A model generated the notes under the pieces. That model was not told the DNA's origin and searched no databases. It saw only the letters and a program-made list of their open reading frames with translations. A stretch of 64,000 nt of DNA from Bugula neritina. Taxonomy: Eukaryota > Bryozoa > Gymnolaemata > Cheilostomatida > Bugulidae. Positions within the stretch are counted from its first letter, which is position 1. Every line of letters starts with the position of its first letter. Position numbers and translations under genes: made by a program. The stretch is taken from assembly GCA_964035545.1 (NCBI GenBank), contig OZ037766.1, positions 9,495,722 to 9,559,721 of the forward strand. The letters are read 5' to 3'. Shown piece after piece: positions 14,301 to 27,646 of this stretch.

Positions 14301-15866
14301 ATTAATTAGGCATCTTATGCTCTTAAACATGCCAATTGATTGGTGTAATAATGTTGGTGTGGCCTACAACATGATATATGTAGGTGGGGAAGTTTCCTGA
14401 GCTTATAATTCTAGAGTCATATTGAATGCTGCATAGCCATTTTGTCAGCTTTGAAAGTCATTCTGCTGAAGAACTTTTTATGTCCTGCATGTGTGTTGGC
14501 AAATACTCACAACTGCATATACAAGAAATTTTTTCACTAAGCAAACTTAACATGTTGTTATGTATGACTTTATACAGATTATTATTATTAATATTAAATA
14601 GTTTTCGACATTTGTGTTAGTAAGTTTATAGCAGCTCTTGACTCTGGCTGCCTACTAATAGCTATTACAAAACAACCAAATCATACAATAAATTGGCAGT
14701 CGACCAAAATTGATCTATTACCTGAATATTGCCAAGTATTGCTGCCTTGAATCAAACAGTCTGACATCATTGAATAGAATTTCGAGGATCTAAGACTAAA
14801 GGTAAACTAAGTTATACAACCAATCAACTTTCAAGCTAAAATTGTAGTTAAACTCTGAAAATGGGATTAAAACAATGTTTTCATAGATGCCAACTTTACA
14901 AAGCACAGGTGAAGAAAGAGAATGAAGAAAGTTCTGGTCAGATAATATTCTTCAAGTTGCAAATGTCTATATGCTTATATTGTCAGATTTTTAATAATTA
15001 GAAAATGAAGATTTTCTGTTCTGATTAACCACAGCTTTAAATACTCAGTGTTATATATCTAATTAACTAAAGCAGTTTAGGAGCTTTTTACTGCTCCACT
15101 TATTTCGTCCACTTATTTAGTTCACTAGGCTTGACTAGCCAGGAATTGTACCAAAACTCTCTCAAAATAGCACAGTTAGTGCCTGGGTTCAAAAGCAAGC
15201 ATTTTATATAGAATTCTTCATATAATAAATTAACATTTCCTACACAGCACGTAGAGAACTAATGGTTGATAAATTGCAGTAGCAGTTGGGTGCTTCGATA
15301 TTAATAGTAGTACATATTTAATAGACCGGCTAAGGATTTACGATCAGTGGTGATAATTTGATGAAGCAATTATTGCTCGTTTGATTTGCTGATTCCCAAC
15401 ACCTGAATATAGTATTTTGTGGATAATTATTATGCTAAACAATGTACGGCTTGCTAAAACATTGAGTTTCAACTCCCCATTGCTATTTAGCAATAGCTAG
15501 AGCTAGTATATATAATTAGGGAAAATGTGTGAATAACTCTATGCTAGATATAATTATCGATGCCTAATTTTATCATTGTGATTAATATTTTGTACCTGCA
15601 GTTCTCGAGAAAAACTAAAGTATCTCCTGGCTAAATGCATTAGGTTTCTACATGCATAAAGTACGTGCTTAGTAGCTCAAACCTATAACATTCTTATACT
15701 CAGCACTTTGCACACATAGCATGTGTAAGGAGTACAACCTGTGGTACTGGAGCACTGTACATATGTAGTAGATCTATAGGAAACTAAGAGAACCCTTAAC
15801 ACTGGAGTTATAGTAAGTAAGTTAGGCTGTAGAATGCACACCGGGGAGAGCAGGTCGTAAGTACCT
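8346..15866. other. AT-rich non-coding stretch upstream of Kv2
   Basis: I found no exon with both a coding-like translation and phase-compatible splice sites. Short chance ORFs (for example 9004-9327, 11971-12201, 13387-13590) have no recognisable motifs and are embedded in AT-rich DNA. Likely intergenic and, at its right end, promoter and 5' UTR of the Kv2 gene. Confidence 0.5.
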
Positions 15867-18800
15867 ATGGCTGACACGAGCTTCTGGCCTACAGCTTCAT
15901 CTGGTCGCTCAGCGTTTGTTTCTTATTACCAGCAGCAGGACGGTAACAGCAGTTTGGGTAAAGGCCGAAGGTAGGAATATGAATAGACTATTTGTGTAGA
16001 AACGTCAGCAAGTATTGTTATTGGGGTTATGAGTTATAGAGAAGAATAGTATTATAATAGATGAACAGAAATTTAAAATGACATTAGTAGATTGGCTAAG
16101 ATAGACTGAGGCTGTTGAAGGGCAGCTATAATTGGATTTTGGGTTAGAATTTCTTTAATAAGAATGAATTGAAAGTTTGTCATGCCAAATAATTTCAATG
16201 ACCAAAATAGGCAGAGCAAGATTGTTTCTGTTTAGCAATTTGTTGATCAGCTTTTTCTTTACTAAAACATCTTCTGCTATCAAGTTGTAATGTCTTTTAT
16301 TATATAACTTGAAACAACTTGCTGCATACTCACAATGCAATTATAGCTGAAGCATTATTATTAGCTGTGGTTTTCAGAATAAGCACACTCTGCTAGGGGT
16401 ACATCTTTCCTACAGCTATGCGTATACAAGAGTGGAAGAATCTTGACATTTTGACTTATTATAATAGCAAGCATCATATAAATTAGAATACTTCAGTCAT
16501 GCACTGAATTATCTCCCACTTCAATTTCATGTCGAATACTCTATTAAAATCATTTTGTTTAAGCTTATTTATTGCTAATCATTCCTAATTACATTATAAA
16601 TACATCACCCTGGCAAAAAAATTGGTAGAATCGGTGTATGATAATTATATAAGCAAGCTGTGATATACAACATACGGAATTTTTTTTTCGAGTGTAAAGT
16701 ATAATGTATAATATGTAAAGTAAAGGAAGTTTTTCACAATGCACTGTCCAATGAAAATACAGCAAATCTCATGTGAGAATATTGTTAACAAACTATAAAT
16801 TAGCTAACTTGAATTAATTGATGTACTTTAACATCATTCCATTTGCATGCATTATTCCAATAGGAAACTTTGTCCTTGCCAAGTTACAGTACTCGTCCTT
16901 TAACAAACTCTTCCACTGCATTCCTAATACCATACCATCTGATATATCTGTAAATGAATGCCACTTGTAGAGGTTTTTTTGACAAGAAGCCTCTGAATAG
17001 CCTTTACAAGTGCTCAACATAGTTTTTACAGCACTATTGATAGGAAATGACAATAAAGCAAGTTTTTTCTTTCAAATAACCAACACTTAGTTTAAGTTTG
17101 TTAAACATAGGTTTTAGTTCTTTTAGGCTGAAACATAGAAATAGCTGAAAGCCTGCATATTATAAATGACTGTGTGGTCATCAGCTCCTGCAATTTTCTG
17201 TAGCACTAAAGAGCTTTCAATTTATTAGAAGCTGCTGAAAAAAGAGCACCACACTTTATTTATTACCACTCTATAGGCAAGCAAAGAAGTGTAATGCTGT
17301 AAAGTGTTGGGCAATGCTTTCTTAAGCAATACGTTCCTATATATATGTTTTCATTTTGTACAAAACATTATGCTGAGAGAGAATCAGCAAGTCTCATATT
17401 TTTATCAGTTAGTTAGTGCTGATGGCTAGACTTTCAGTATACTGTAGTCTTACAAAAACTTGGTTAACTAAATTGTCAGATAAGGGTATGTTGACCAGCA
17501 TGATTATGCCTGAATAGCTTGTAACTGAATAACGTGTGACTAATCAGTGAAGGAGTTAAAATTGTCCTTAGTAGTAATAAAAGAATAGATAGACATCATT
17601 TGTTTATATTGAATATTGTGTTGTATACTAGAATATCTGAAGTCGCTGTAATTGCTTTTGAAAAAATTAGGCTTACAATAAATTTTCACAACACGAAATT
17701 ACTAGTTATAAAATATTATGTTGTTATTGAGCAAATTTATGTTTCTAAGCTTTGTAGGTAGAATTATATTTTGTTTTATATTTCATAGTTGCAGTCACTT
17801 TATTGATGTGCTTGGTACTAGCTGTATAGAGTAATGCGTTGAGGTGATGGGTTAGAATTGGTGAGCTAATGATAACACTCATTACTACATGCTTCACTGT
17901 GATTAGTAACATGTATATACATCAAAGTCCTATATTATGACTTTAATAGAGGTTAATACTCAAACTATTGCAGTACATTAATAGAATATTATATAGGTTG
18001 CTGCATTACAGCTAGGGACGCACAACTCCTGAATGTAAAGGTGCCTTTGCTATAATATATAGCTGATGAAATAGATAGATCTAATTTTGTCTTCACCTTA
18101 TGTTTACCTTGCGGTGGTTATAAATTGTTTTTTGAGCTCGTGTTTTTAGCTAGAAAGGATACAATATTAGTTGCAGAATCTGATATAACTTGTTTTAAGT
18201 TCTTACCATTTTAATTTATCTGAATTCAGCTAAATTGAAGACATCATTTAAAAGATAGGCTTGGTGGTATCGTGGTACACATACTAAATAAAATAAAATA
18301 CAACACTAGTTATAGCAGACACTTTCATAAAAACTTGAATGGTTTTTGTGAAGTTGAATCGTCAGTCTTGAGTGTTTATATCTAACCTATTAGACTTTTA
18401 TATCAACCCACCATATTGTGCATCACATTTTCTGCTAATCAGAAATCACAAGTACTATTTCAAGAATAACCCTTGACTTGAATTGTGTATTGCTGCTGAC
18501 AGTGAAAACTTCTACTCAGGTATATAATATTTGCTTGTTTTAGATAAAAATGCATAATAATTAATATAATCACAATTTCTAACTAAACACTATGCGTGTT
18601 ATTGGTTAGTAAGAGGCACTTGAATGTGTTATAGTTAATCAATGTGGCTATTCTTGTTTCAAGTATGCCTATATATTCTATAGTCTACACAAGTTATACA
18701 CTTATATATATTCTTTACATAATTTATATGTCAATCAGTAGCAGGGGTAATGTCATTGCACATGCATGTAGGGATTTTCAATAACTTATTCATCTCATTG

Positions 18801-21800
18801 TTGTTGAATGGTAAAAGAGTACAGCAACTGCAAAGGTAGCAGTGTTAGTGTAGCAAAAAATCTACATATTCAATGTTAGACTCGCTGGTAAGTTTCTATT
18901 TACAACCTCTATGCCTAAACATGTGAAATTCCATATGCTGGTGAATACATTATTTTTGTTGTAACACTTTGCCAGCTGCCCTGCAAGCTATAACAAATAT
19001 ACAGCTCATTCTGTTCAGTTTGTGAAAACTCCAACCAAAAACAGCTGCTACTGCTGTTGTCAGTGTCTAATGCTTTAGTAACTTATATTTAGCATACGCT
19101 TGAAGCTAATTTGTAAATTCTATTTTAAATAGCTATTTGCTTGTGTAAAGTGTTGACAAACAGATAATGTGAATAAAACGTATGGTACATGGCCGTCATT
19201 GCTTTTCTCTTTTGCAACGTGCAATCCGGTTGTAGCTTAGCATGATTTTATTTCTTGTGTGAATGAAAAGTCCAAACAACTGTGTGCTCTATTTTATAGA
19301 AATTGTTCCATGAGATTCCAAAGGAGGTAACAGTGTATATTTTGTTGTTGCTTTTCCTGGTATTGGGTTAATGAGTCTAAATGACTACTCTCACAGCTTT
19401 CCTCTACTCACATGCATGTGTGCAACACTAATTGCTTTACATTTTGACAGCATTCTGAAACTCCCATTTTATGCATGCAGAAATATTAATTGTTGTGTAG
19501 ATTCAATCTTAGTCTTTCTCAGTTTATTTGCATAAAGATTCTGTATACCATGTGATACTTTTAAACTTTTCCTTTCTCTCCCATAATAATTATAGTGAAA
19601 AAATATTAAGCTGCAAATAGTTTTATAACTTTAATTGTATTTAATTTAAACAGTTTAGCTTCATCTTTATGGAGTGCCAAATGGCAAAATCACCCATATT
19701 CTCTTGATATTACACTTATATTTGATACTCAAACTTGTTGAATTTTGCAGCAGTTAATATATTATTTACAAAGGATGAACATGCAATATTTTACTGTATG
19801 CACAGGGCTTGCATGGTAGTGGTTTTCTGCTGCTGTGCATTTTGAGCAGTATTTTGGGCTCGATGCTGTATTTTTACCATCAGCTTGACTTATAGGTGAT
19901 AAGTAAGTTCAAAAAATTGCAACTTTTAAGGATTTTATTACTATTTGAAAGCTTTACCTATCAGTTTGCTAAACATACTTCTACATAAGTTTTACTTGCT
20001 TGTTCCAAGTATTGATTATAAATTATTAAAAAGCTGTTGCTGCAGTCAGCCAGAGCTCCCTGCTGCCAAATGCCTCTTCATCAGCAGCTTACTTCTCTTT
20101 TACACTAAAAATAGCCCACAAAGCGCACTCTCTGCCTACAAACAACCCACTATATGATGTAGCTATCAATCAAGTGGGAGTTTGGGACTAAGTGTAGTTA
20201 GAGTTTTTTAAAAGAGGTTTCATAGTTGAATTGAACTATTAACGTAATTAGAACGCTGTGTTGTTTGACTAGAATTCAAAGCATGTTTGAATCGGATAGA
20301 TGATAGTACTGAAGAGGAAACAAAAATCAATACTTTTCCACTCACTTGTGTCCTCTGATATAGATTTCAAATGCTTTGATATCATCGATGTTGTAACACG
20401 TACTTTAATTATTATAACTTGATAAAAACTGCTTTTTATAGGTGTTTAATGTATTATGGTAATTTTTATTGTTTCAACTGTTATTAGAAAACATTTACAA
20501 TGAAATGCAACTAAATATAGCAACATTGTTTTAACATATATTATAATAGGTTATACAGTTTTCACCAATTATTTGGTCTTATTGAACATGATAGGCCTAT
20601 TTATTAACCAATATAAATATATAGATATATGAATATATAAATATTACTTTATTTGCAGCTCATCTGAACCTTCGCCACAAATTGACTCATACAGCAAACA
20701 GAGAGAGCTGATCAGATCTGAGACCAAGAAACAGCGCCAAACCTCCTTACAGCTCAATGATCACAGCTCTCCATTCGCTGCCGAGAGTCATCAGTCTGCT
20801 GGAGAGAGTATTGATGCCGACAACAACATGCTAAGCACTACAAATGCTGCAGCTTCTTTAATGTACCAAGATCAGAGCTATCTTGCACCTGCGGATAGAC
20901 ACCAGACTTGTGAGTTTCCACAAGATGATCTCAACAAACCGAAAACTCGCCGAGGCAGGGTTTTAATCAATGTAGGTGGTCAAAAACATGAAATCATGTG
21001 GTCAACACTTAATAGAATACCAAACACAAGGCTAGGAAAACTGCAAAGCTGTGTCACACATGAACAAATTACTGCTATGTGCGATGATTATGATATCAGT
21101 CGGAAAGAATTCTTTTTTGATAGACATCCGCTAGCTTTTGCGTCCATTATAGATTTTTACAGAACAGGAAAACTTCACTTACTAGACGATATATGTGTTT
21201 TATCCTTCACAGATGAGCTGGAGTTTTGGGGTGAGCTACCTTTAACATTGTAACAGTATACACAAGTAGGTATTGTATAGCAATTATACTTCTACTTGTT
21301 CAATGTGTACGGCTGTGCAAATAGATGTATTCAATACAGTAATATAATATATAATTGCATTTATAATGTTGTTGCTTAAAATTTAGATCTCATTGCTTGA
21401 TATTCATAGTTACTTGTAATTGGAATCAAATAAGTTGGGGGAAAAATCAATGAACTTGCTATATGTTTTACTCATCTACAAGGTTCTACTATTCATTTTT
21501 GTAAGACTCCACATGTTGAAATTAATGGCAATCAACAAAAAACCCACAGGCTAAAAATAGTAATTATTCTTCAAAAACAAATCAATCTCCTTTTTCAAAA
21601 AAAGTTTATTACAACTCTAGTTCTGTATGTAGTACTCATAAAGCTATCCGTATTGCGTGCATTGCATTCTACAGCTGAACACCTAAAATTATATTTATTT
21701 CAATTAGCATAGGCTGCAGTGGAGTTTGTGTTAGTTTAATATTATAATCACAATTAATTAACGGAGACTAGGCCTCTAGCTTCCCCATGCTGCAGTCTAA

Positions 21801-24800
21801 CACCCTGCTATAACTATAAAATTTCGTAGCAGCAGTAGCTTTTCTCTGATAGGCATAGATGAGTTCTACCTGGAACCATGCTGTCTCACCAAACTCAATC
21901 AGAGGCGAGATCACATGGTAGAAGAGCTGAGAAAAGAAAAAGAGTGTTTAAGAGTCAAGGATGAAAGAGAGAATTTCGGAGAAGGGAAATACAATAAAGT
22001 GAGAAAGATAGTGTGGGACTTGTTGGAAAAACCTCAAACATCAAAAACTGCAAATGTATGTATTCAACACTATTGTACATATGAAAATGATGTTAAGCTT
22101 TGTGGTGCTGATTAGACTAGTGCTTGTGTTTAAAATTCATTATGTGAAAAGACACTATGGCAGTGTTATATACACTTAGTTCTATAGCTGTTGATTGTAA
22201 GTAGTCTTATGGGATTACACTGTAATTTCTGACTCCATGTTTCTCAAAGTAGTTAGTAAAATCAGAGTGAGTATGCAGACGTAAATATCAATAAATACTT
22301 GTTTGAACTATACAAACCAATTGAGAGCATATCTGCAGTTACATGGCAATATACTAATACTTGTTTTCAATTGGTAACTTTATTAGATTATTATTTTAAA
22401 ACAACTAAAAAACAGAATTATATTTCATAGCGATGCCTAACTGGCTACCTAGAGAGTGTTGGTGTATTTGCAGCTGCTAAAATAAATTCACTTTTCAAAG
22501 TATTAACTGAGTTTCTCACCAGTGTTAACCCACAATTTAATGAATATGCCCAAGCTGGTTAGTAGCAGCTCTTAGTTTTAAGTTATGTGATACACCTGAT
22601 AGTATGACGGAATATTTTGTATTACAGCATAAGACTAACTTTTGCAGTTTAAAAAAAAGTATTAAAAATTTAAATAATTTACTTATAATTTATAAACAAT
22701 TATGAATTTATGATTAGAAATATAAACAATATACATTATATTTTAGTGTTGCAGTAATATTGAGAGAACAACTTCAATATTGCTAATATTCAATATCCAT
22801 TATAATTATGATACCGCAAGGTTAGCTAATAATAATGTCTATAGAAATTGAACCTAACAGCTTCTTATTGAGAATGTCAATATCCAAGGTGTTTGTAAAG
22901 TCTTGGTATATATTTTACAACAAAGATAAGTTTTTGAAATATTTTGATCAGATTAGTGTTGCTCTAGCTGATGATTAGTTGGGTAGTTTTTTTCTAATGA
23001 AAGAATATTGTTTGCTGGTTTGGTTTCAGATATTTAAAATAAAAAATGTTCATCCTAATTTACTGAGGGAAAACCAAAATTATTATGTGTTTTTGTGAAA
23101 TTGTTATTTTTTCTAACCTACATTTCATTTGTAACAGATTGTTTTAAAAGCTATTGTCAAAGCTGCTTTACACTTAACACAGTAAAAATAGAATGTGTTT
23201 TGATGTGGTTTGAGTAAACTAATGACGCCCTTAAAGAGAATGTTGTGCAGGTAAAAGCACTTAAACTCACAAACCTGGTTTAAATATTTTAATGTTTGAA
23301 GTTGTATCCTAACTTGACAGGCTCCTTGTTGCTAACTAGAATATTGCTGTAGATATACTCAAGAAAAAATCATTGGGTCTCACAAGTAAGTACTGGGGAG
23401 ACAACTTTTTTAAAATGCAGTGACTGGCTACATAGTGCTATCCATTTATTCTCTTTATTTTGGTGCTGCATGTGAATTTTCATGTTTATATGATAGAATG
23501 TGAACATTTTTTTCCGCTAAATAACATAATTTATTTATAGACTCAAGTGTTATAGATGAAACCTAAATTTCTACAGAGTTGGCCTGACACTTTTATTTTC
23601 AGCACTCTATATATTCAGGTGTTATCAGTTTTAGTTTCAATTATCAAACTTCACAAAATTATTTAAAAAACACAAGCTGGCAATAAATTTGTGCTTAAAA
23701 GAGCATTACAAGTCAGTAGGGAAGCTGAGGTTTTTGTTTTATGAAATGCTAAGCAATGTATAAAAAAACAGTAATATAATTGCCCTGAATAGATATTGTA
23801 TTGAAGAGCCAAATTGTTTTTTCTTGTTACTTGTTAGACCTTTGAATTATGAATTCAAAAATCTTGTAAACTTGCTTATGTTTATCTCCACAGCTAGCTA
23901 GTTAACATATAACATTTAGTGTGTATTCGTCACTTAATGAGGCCTGTTTGACTGATTGTGAGAATAATTACTATTGCTAATCATGATTAAGAATTAAAAT
24001 TCCCTCCCCCCTTCAGTTAAAAATGTATCATATGCTAAGCTAAATAAATTCAAATATAACTAGTATAACAAAAGGATGTTTTATGCATTGAAATATATGC
24101 TGTTTGTTTGCAAAATCACAGATTAATCGGGTAAGTAGTTTCAAAAGATCTGGCAAAAGCATATTTGATATGCATGCAGTGTAGGCTAACCCATACCTTC
24201 AGTGGTAGCTTGGTAAATATTGACACCCTTTTATTACTTCACCCAGTAGGCCTATTCTTGAAATACATGCTTTGGTGGGTGCATGCGAGACTTAGTCTGG
24301 TATAGAAACTAGGCATGTTTATCTCTAGAGGGCATGGTTAAAACAAAACTACAACAATTACATTCTACCACCCATAATGCATTCTACCACCCATAATGTT
24401 ATCCTCACTACTGCTTCAGAAGTTTCAGTCATCCATTTCTTAGCTGTTTTATTTTCAAAAACATAGTTAAGTTGCTGTATTCAAGCTTTAATAGAATATT
24501 GGTTAGTATTGGTGAAGTATGGTATAATATTGGTAGTGTTTTAGCAAAATGTCAGTAGAATCATTTGTAGAATATTTTCTGAATCTGTCACCATAAATAT
24601 TATACATAGTTGAGTAAGTTTGTTTTCACCCCTATTATACTCCTGTTATCTTTAGTAACATATAAAACCCATAGCTGCTGCTAAGAATTAACTAATTTAA
24701 CAAGCATATATTTATATAACAGCTTGTAATATCTAAACCAACTGGTGCAAGACATACTGGTAGTCACAGGTATAGAGTAAAGGTCTGTCCACATTCTAAG

Positions 24801-27646
24801 TAGTGTCACAAAAGGAAATCATGGTGAAAAGTGCATCCATGCAGGCAGTGACATTTTTAAATGGGTAATTTCTGTTTTTAAAAGTTTGCTGACTCAACGG
24901 GGCTAACATATTATTTTGCATGAGCAAGCTTGTTAAAGTATGTTTACATTAAGTTTTATAACTAAATCTGCTTGTTTGTACATAAAGTTGTTGTTCCCAA
25001 ACTGTTTAACCTGCCAGAGTAAACAAGTTTTCTCAAAAATTATTTTGTCAAACCAGTGATACTACAACTAAAACATTTCAATGTGGCCAAACCTTTAACA
25101 AGACTAAATGCAAAGGGCATGGCTAAGGTTTATGTTTCCCAGCATTTAAACAGTTATATAATTTTTCTAAAGTATATCCGTTGCTGTTAAAAAGCTATCT
25201 TACTTTGTGTGACATTGTACATGTGTCGTATTTTAAAGGTTGTAGTTACAATATCCATCCTCTTCATCGTACTGTCAACCATAGCCCTAAGTCTAAATAC
25301 AATAACGGAGTTGCGGGTAGACGATCCTGTCACAGGACAAAGCTTAGATAATCCAAAGTTGGAAACAGTAGAAACTGTATGTATTGCCTGGTTCACAGCA
25401 GAATATCTCATTCGCTTCTGGGCTTCGCCACGAAAATGGAAATTTTTTAAAGGAACTTTAAACGTCATAGATTTGTTAGCCATCCTTCCCTATTTTATAT
25501 CTTTGGGCCTTATGGAAACTGAAAACACAAAAAGTATTAGTCAGTTTGTGAATGTCCGTAAAGTTGTGCAAATATTCCGTATATTGAGAGTGCTGAGAGT
25601 GCTGAAATTGGCCAGGCATTCTACAGGACTGCAATCGCTGGGCTACACGCTTCAGCGAAGTTACAAGGAGCTGGGACTGCTCATGATGTTCCTATGCATT
25701 ACTGTAGTCATATTTTCCAGCTTAGTATACTTTGCAGAAAAGGATGATGAAGGCACAAAGTTTTACAGCATACCAGGATCATTTTGGTGGGCCATCATTA
25801 CAATGACAACTGTGGGGTATGGTGACGTACACCCTAAAACTGCGTTTGGGCAGGTCATAGGTTCGGCGTGTGCAATTTGTGGTGTCTTAGTCATTGCTTT
25901 ACCCATTCCAATCATTGTTAATAACTTTGCGGAATTTTACAAAGATCAAATGAGAAAGGAGAAAGCAATGGGTCACCGAGAAGCACAAAAAGCAAAGCAT
26001 GCGGATAAAGAGAGCATCTACTTAACTAACAATACGACAGGCTCTAAAACTGATCTAGTCAAAACAAGTGCAGCAACTCTGGAGGCCGTGCTGGACAAAA
26101 TTTCACTTCATGAGCAGTCAGAAGAAAATAGAATTAACTTTCACGAAGTTGATGAAAGTGCCATTTTAAAGGTAGTGTATGTAAAGCCTTATCACTTTTG
26201 CTTCATGAATTTTCATTTTTTTATAATTTTAGATGTCTGAATGCATAAGAGAGGTTTCACCTCATATTTTTGATATACAAGTGTGTGTGATTGCAAATGT
26301 GTCTGTTGTGTGTTTGTTGTGTGTTTGTTGTGTGTGTGTTGTGTGTTGTGTGTGTGCCTGTGTGTGTGCCTGTGTGTGTGCCTGTGTGTGTGCCTGTGTG
26401 TGTGTTTGTGTGTGTTTGTGTGTGTGTGTGCGTGTGTGTGTGTGCGTGTGTGCGTGTGTGTGTGAATGTTTTCATATGTTATCTTCGCACATATGCATGT
26501 ATTAGATGGTATATTACATTACTTAATACTTAGGCTGATGCAGGTCATGGGGTTACATCCAAAACTTTTATACCAGAGCAAACAACTCCACCACCAGCTG
26601 ATGATAATATTCTCACCAGAGGTCACCCCCATTTTCCAGCCAATCAATCATCAAGTAAGTAATAGTATAACAAGCTTTGAATGCCCTTGCCAGGAAGGTT
26701 GTCAAATGTAGGCTAATTCTAATCAAAGTATTACAACCTTTTCTAAATACAATGCTAATTGCTTGGCAAATTGAAGGGCAAATTGTAATATTTTTACAGT
26801 ATATTATTGCAAATTTTAATGAAAAATGTGTAAATATCTGATGCAATAAAAACAGAACAGAGTATGAGCGTTTTCTATTCTGCTATGTAGTTTTCAGATG
26901 CCCCAGGCTTGATTGCGTTTTGGAATTCTTTTTGTTTTGTTAATGTGATATTTGTTTAACTTTCCCTCTTTGTCCATTAAGTAAAGCTAATAAAAGTTAT
27001 ATGAATAAATTAAAACTCATTTTAGTGTTGACTCATCAATAAATACCTTACATTTTAAGGAGTGCTCAACCTTTTCAGAGCGAAGGCCACTGAAAGAGAA
27101 TATTCTGGTTGCGAGGGCCACATTGTAAACTTCAGTTTGAGCTGAGGGGCCACAACATTAGCATTCTTAAAATCAAATTATTTCAAAACTTTATGAATCA
27201 TAGCACAATAAGTCCCAATGGTTACTGCAGGCTGCATGTTTGTAGCATGTGTAGAAATAAGACATTTAAATGGTGGTTTTTCACTCTAATTCATGTATAT
27301 GTGTGACAACTAATTGTAGCTTTTTCCCTTGAGGGCCACATAAATGTAGGCTGGGGCCCACATTCGTTCCTGGGGCTGCCTGTTGAACAGCCCTGTCTTA
27401 AGATAATTCCAAGTGCTATATATATCAATATAGTTTATATTCCTGTCTTGTGTGTGTGTAATCAAATGATTATTTGTTGATAGTAGAATATGCACTGTAG
27501 ATATGCAATGTAGAATACGCAATGTAGATATGGCGCTAGAAGGTGATAACTTAGATGGTCAAGATACTGGACGTGTCTGTAAATATGTGAAAAAGAAAAA
27601 AGAAGATGACACTGCTAATTTTGAAGAGGCAGTAGAGCTGCTTTAA
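15867..27646 (+). CDS. Shab: Voltage-gated potassium channel, Kv2/Shab subfamily (6 coding exons, 683 aa)
   Basis: Plasma-membrane delayed-rectifier K+ channel subunit that forms tetramers. Exons: 15867-15970, 20659-21230, 21853-22055, 25239-26171, 26534-26654, 27528-27646; all junctions are GT-AG and in phase (2052 nt). The start ATG has an in-frame TAA 9 nt upstream. A Ser/Gln-rich tail of about 134 residues precedes the T1 tetramerisation domain (about 135-260; [25 protein letters not shown]). A linker ending WDLLEKP is typical of Kv2. S1 starts at about 294, followed by S4 (about 404-419; [13 protein letters not shown]), the pore with TTVGYGD at about 483-489, and PIPII in S6. The T1-S1 linker and [17 protein letters not shown] in S1 match Kv2 rather than Kv1/3/4. 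The C-terminus (about 150 residues) is short for the subfamily. The two last small exons rest on phase and open frame only. Confidence 0.92.
15971..20658 (+). other. Intron 1 of Kv2 (4.7 kb)
   Basis: AT-rich, without recognisable coding exons; ends in TTTATTTGCAG. The ORFs inside on either strand show no domain signatures. The first intron is long, as is common when a short N-terminal exon is separated from T1. Confidence 0.7.
22056..25238 (+). other. Intron 3 of Kv2 (3.2 kb) between the T1 linker and S1
   Basis: Runs from GTATGT to TTTTAAAG. No exon recognised inside. A 19-bp unit (CATTCTACCACCCATAATG) is tandemly duplicated at 24361-24398, a trivial local repeat. Confidence 0.7.
26281..26464. 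repeat. (TG)n microsatellite, with TGTGTGCC and TGTTTG variants
   Basis: Nearly pure GT dinucleotide run with regularly spaced TGTGTGTGCC interruptions. It lies in Kv2 intron 4, about 110 nt past the donor at 26172, and creates several spurious Val/Cys- or His/Thr-rich ORFs on both strands. Confidence 0.95.
27056..27408. mobile_element. Possible short hAT-like non-autonomous element (weak)
   Basis: The segment is flanked by imperfect inverted termini: GTGCTCAACC at the left, and at the right TGTTGAACAGCCCTG, whose complement reads CAGGGCTGTTCAAC. Internal GAGGGCCACAT blocks near both ends are also inverted. This resembles the CAGGGGTG...CAACC ends and GGGCCAC subterminal motifs seen in hAT-type elements. 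I cannot find a clean 8-bp target duplication and there is no transposase. It lies in Kv2 intron 5. Confidence 0.3.

Noticed and set aside
25187-25483. 98-codon ORF on the - strand
   Set aside because: Shadow of the Kv2 S1-S2 exon, which is in the opposite strand and has clear homology.
26233-26533. Several overlapping Val/Cys-rich and His/Thr-rich ORFs on both strands
   Set aside because: They are translations of the (TG)n microsatellite in a Kv2 intron.
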